A DNA stretch of 64,000 nt from Coffea arabica (lineage: Eukaryota > Streptophyta > Magnoliopsida > Gentianales > Rubiaceae): positions 11,347,557-11,411,556 of the forward strand of contig NC_092320.1 in NCBI RefSeq assembly GCF_036785885.1, read 5' to 3'. Below the pieces are notes generated by a model. The model ran no database searches and had not been told where the DNA came from. It saw only the letters and a program-made list of their open reading frames with translations. Made by a program: the position numbers and the translations under genes. Positions 62,491 through 64,000 of the stretch are shown piece after piece. Positions within the stretch are counted from its first letter, which is position 1, and each line of letters starts with the position of its first letter.

Positions 62491-62879
62491 AGGAAGAGGC
62501 AGCGGGGGTGGCGGGGGAAGGGGTGGTGGGCCAGAGAGGGAGGGGTAGTGGGAGAGGGGGTGGCGGGGTAGCGGGAGAAGGGGCAGAGGGGGAAGGGGTG
62601 GCGGGACAGAGGGGGTGGCGTGCAGAGGGGAGGGGGAAGGGGCAGAGAAAATGGCGGGGGGAGGGGGTGGCGGGTAGCGGGGGAAGGGGCACAGGGGAAA
62701 GGGAAGGGGCAGGGCAGAGGGGTGGTGGGACAGCGAGGGAAGGGCTGGCGGGGGAAGGGGGTGGCGGGGCAGAGGGGAGGGGGAAGGGGCAGAGAAGGTG
62801 GTCGGGGGAGGGGGTGGCGTGGCAGCGGGGAGAGGGGGCTGACGGGGGAAGGGGGTGGCGGGGGAAATGCAGAGGAGAG

Positions 62880-63040
62880 GAGAAGGGGAAAGGGAGGAGA
62901 GAGGGTGGCGGGAGGGGAAAGGAGGAAGAAGAAGAAGAAGAAGAAAGAGAAGAAAGAAAAGAAAAAGGAAAAAAAGAAGAAGAAGAAGAAAGAGAAGAAA
63001 GAAAAGAAAAAGAAAGAGAAAGAAAGAAAAGAAAAAAAAA
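62880..63040 (+). repeat. Polypurine (GAA/GAAA) tract
   Basis: Long run of GAAGAA/GAAAGAAA. The opposite-orientation pyrimidine tracts at 61075-61360 in element A are its counterparts. Long open frames over it are low-complexity artefacts. Confidence 0.85.
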
Positions 63041-63195
63041 ATTCACCTTACAAAATTTTTTATCTTACAAAAAACTTCTACAAAAAAATTTTTTACCTTA
63101 CAAAAACTTTTATAAAATTTTTTCAAAAACTTCTACAGTGCACTACAGTAAAGTTTTAGACAAACTCTCAAAAAACTTAGGTTCCAAACAGGCCC

Positions 63196-64000
63196 GAGGT
63201 TAGGTCAAGGTGACGGAATGGATTCTTGAAGGCAGCTTGCAAGACACTATTGCCATTTACCATGATTGGTTAGTTGGCTCGTTGGAGCGCTAAAGGCTAA
63301 ACTCTAAGGGGGTTGTGGAATTTGAGGATTGGAAAGGCCCCGGGATCTGGAGATGTGTGGTTCGCCTGCACCAGCCCGCTGATTTCAATTTTTGATATGT
63401 TTTTAATTGGTGGTCCTCCAGTATAATTGCAGCAATTTTATGAGAAATTGCCCTCCTCCGCAGGTTTTATTTTGTGGGCTGCGATGTTAACTGCTCGTCG
63501 ATGGGGCCCAAATTTTTTATCGTGGTGTCACTAAATGGAAAGATGCTACTCTTTTGCCCCCAAAAGAAAATGAATAAATGCAAGGTCTTTTGTCCAATTC
63601 AAAATAGAACTTGACCCATTCGCCGTTTTATTAAGTAGGCTTCATTCATCTGAGCGTTGCTGCGTACATCTCAGGGAAGATACCTATATTTGTCATTACC
63701 ATTTTGGTATAAACCACAGCTATTCGCGTCCGTTTTACGTTTTGCGATTGATCCTATTCCAATCAGGTTAGGCCCTTTGTAGGAAAAAGCTCTCCCAACA
63801 TTATCCTTTCCATTTCCATGAATATTAAACCTAAGACCTTATGATTACGGAACGCAAGCTCCTTCCAGGATTTTAAATTAAGTAAGTGGTAATTTAAGAT
63901 ACAGAGGGTGAGCGGTATCTTTGCTCGTTTCCTGCCACTGATGTATGGCAATTGGGTTGAGTATAATCTTGGTACTTCCTCTTCATTGCTTGGATTGTGT
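63196..64000. other. Right-edge spacer with a diverged SINE relative
   Basis: 63715-63830 resembles the SINE at 13390-13525 (CGTCCGTTTTACG, TTGCGAT, AGG.AAAAA.CTC) but has no clear tail or duplication. Nothing else recognised. Confidence 0.45.

Larger units (their letters stand above)
60911..63195. mobile_element. Outer GGGCCT-TGTTTGGAACC element with captured sequence (element B)
   Basis: The left end GGGCCTTGTTTGGAACC is at 60911-60930; its continuation CTTGGTTTTTAGGCAAG resumes at 62004-62005 after the inserted element A. The right end TAGGTTCCAAACAGGCCC finishes at 63195. Reading from the left end, the continuation (ACTAGTTTTTTAACAAC, GCTACAGGAACCCC) is the inverse of the right arm of element A, so the two are relatives in opposite orientation. 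The interior has a gene-like block (62110-62490) and a GA-rich tract (62880-63040). No transposase seen; superfamily not certain. Confidence 0.65.

Noticed and set aside
62438..63203. Long open frames of about 200 codons on both strands
   Set aside because: They run through GA/TC-rich tracts and translate to Gly/Arg/Lys or Ser/Pro/Phe low complexity; they lie inside a repeat element.

Overview
This is nuclear DNA of a flowering plant. The genes are split by GT-AG introns, every protein recognised has its closest familiar counterpart in plants (a plastid fatty-acid synthase, a pectin methylesterase inhibitor, a DUF7642-type membrane protein), and the spacers hold plant-type Stowaway, hAT and Harbinger MITEs, Helitrons and SINEs. 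A eudicot, perhaps an asterid, is my guess; the species cannot be fixed from the sequence. No tRNA, rRNA, CRISPR array or bacterial-type operon was seen.

Layout. 1-4040 (-): DEAD-box RNA helicase 17-like gene, whose C-terminal exons lie beyond the left edge. 5315-7278 (+): a divergently transcribed one-TM protein of the DUF7642 type. 7279-21829: about 14.5 kb of repeats, comprising a SINE with a perfect 13-bp duplication, a Helitron-like region (8468-12348) with a nested Harbinger-type MITE and SINE, another SINE, an hAT MITE with a perfect 8-bp duplication, and a minus-strand Helitron with a broken RPA70-like gene and three tandem copies of its 3' end. 21830-28759 (+): KAS II, 13 exons, 563 aa, intact. 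30255-41478 (-): RRP12-like ribosome-biogenesis protein, 18 exons, 1281 aa, intact. 44134-44685 (-): intronless pectin methylesterase inhibitor. 45288-59067: repeat-rich, with Stowaway copies, two hAT MITEs with perfect 8-bp duplications and a third with a 7/8 match, a Helitron 3' end and a 1.7-kb Harbinger-like element with an AT minisatellite core. 59068-59640 (-): intronless 190-aa membrane-anchored protein of unknown function. 60911-63195: one repeat element nested in the terminal repeat of a relative, the outer one apparently carrying a captured gene fragment.

The genes are unrelated housekeeping or cell-wall genes and form no pathway together: RNA helicase and RRP12 in ribosome or RNA work, KAS II in plastid C16-to-C18 elongation, PMEI in the cell wall. 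I found no convincing new biological system. The most interesting signals are in the mobile DNA: exact duplications that date and order insertions, tandem Helitron ends, the nested inverted pair with a captured fragment, and a partly duplicated RRP12 exon. Exon borders were derived by hand from splice signals and reading-frame continuity. Family names rest on recognition of conserved motifs, not on a database search.
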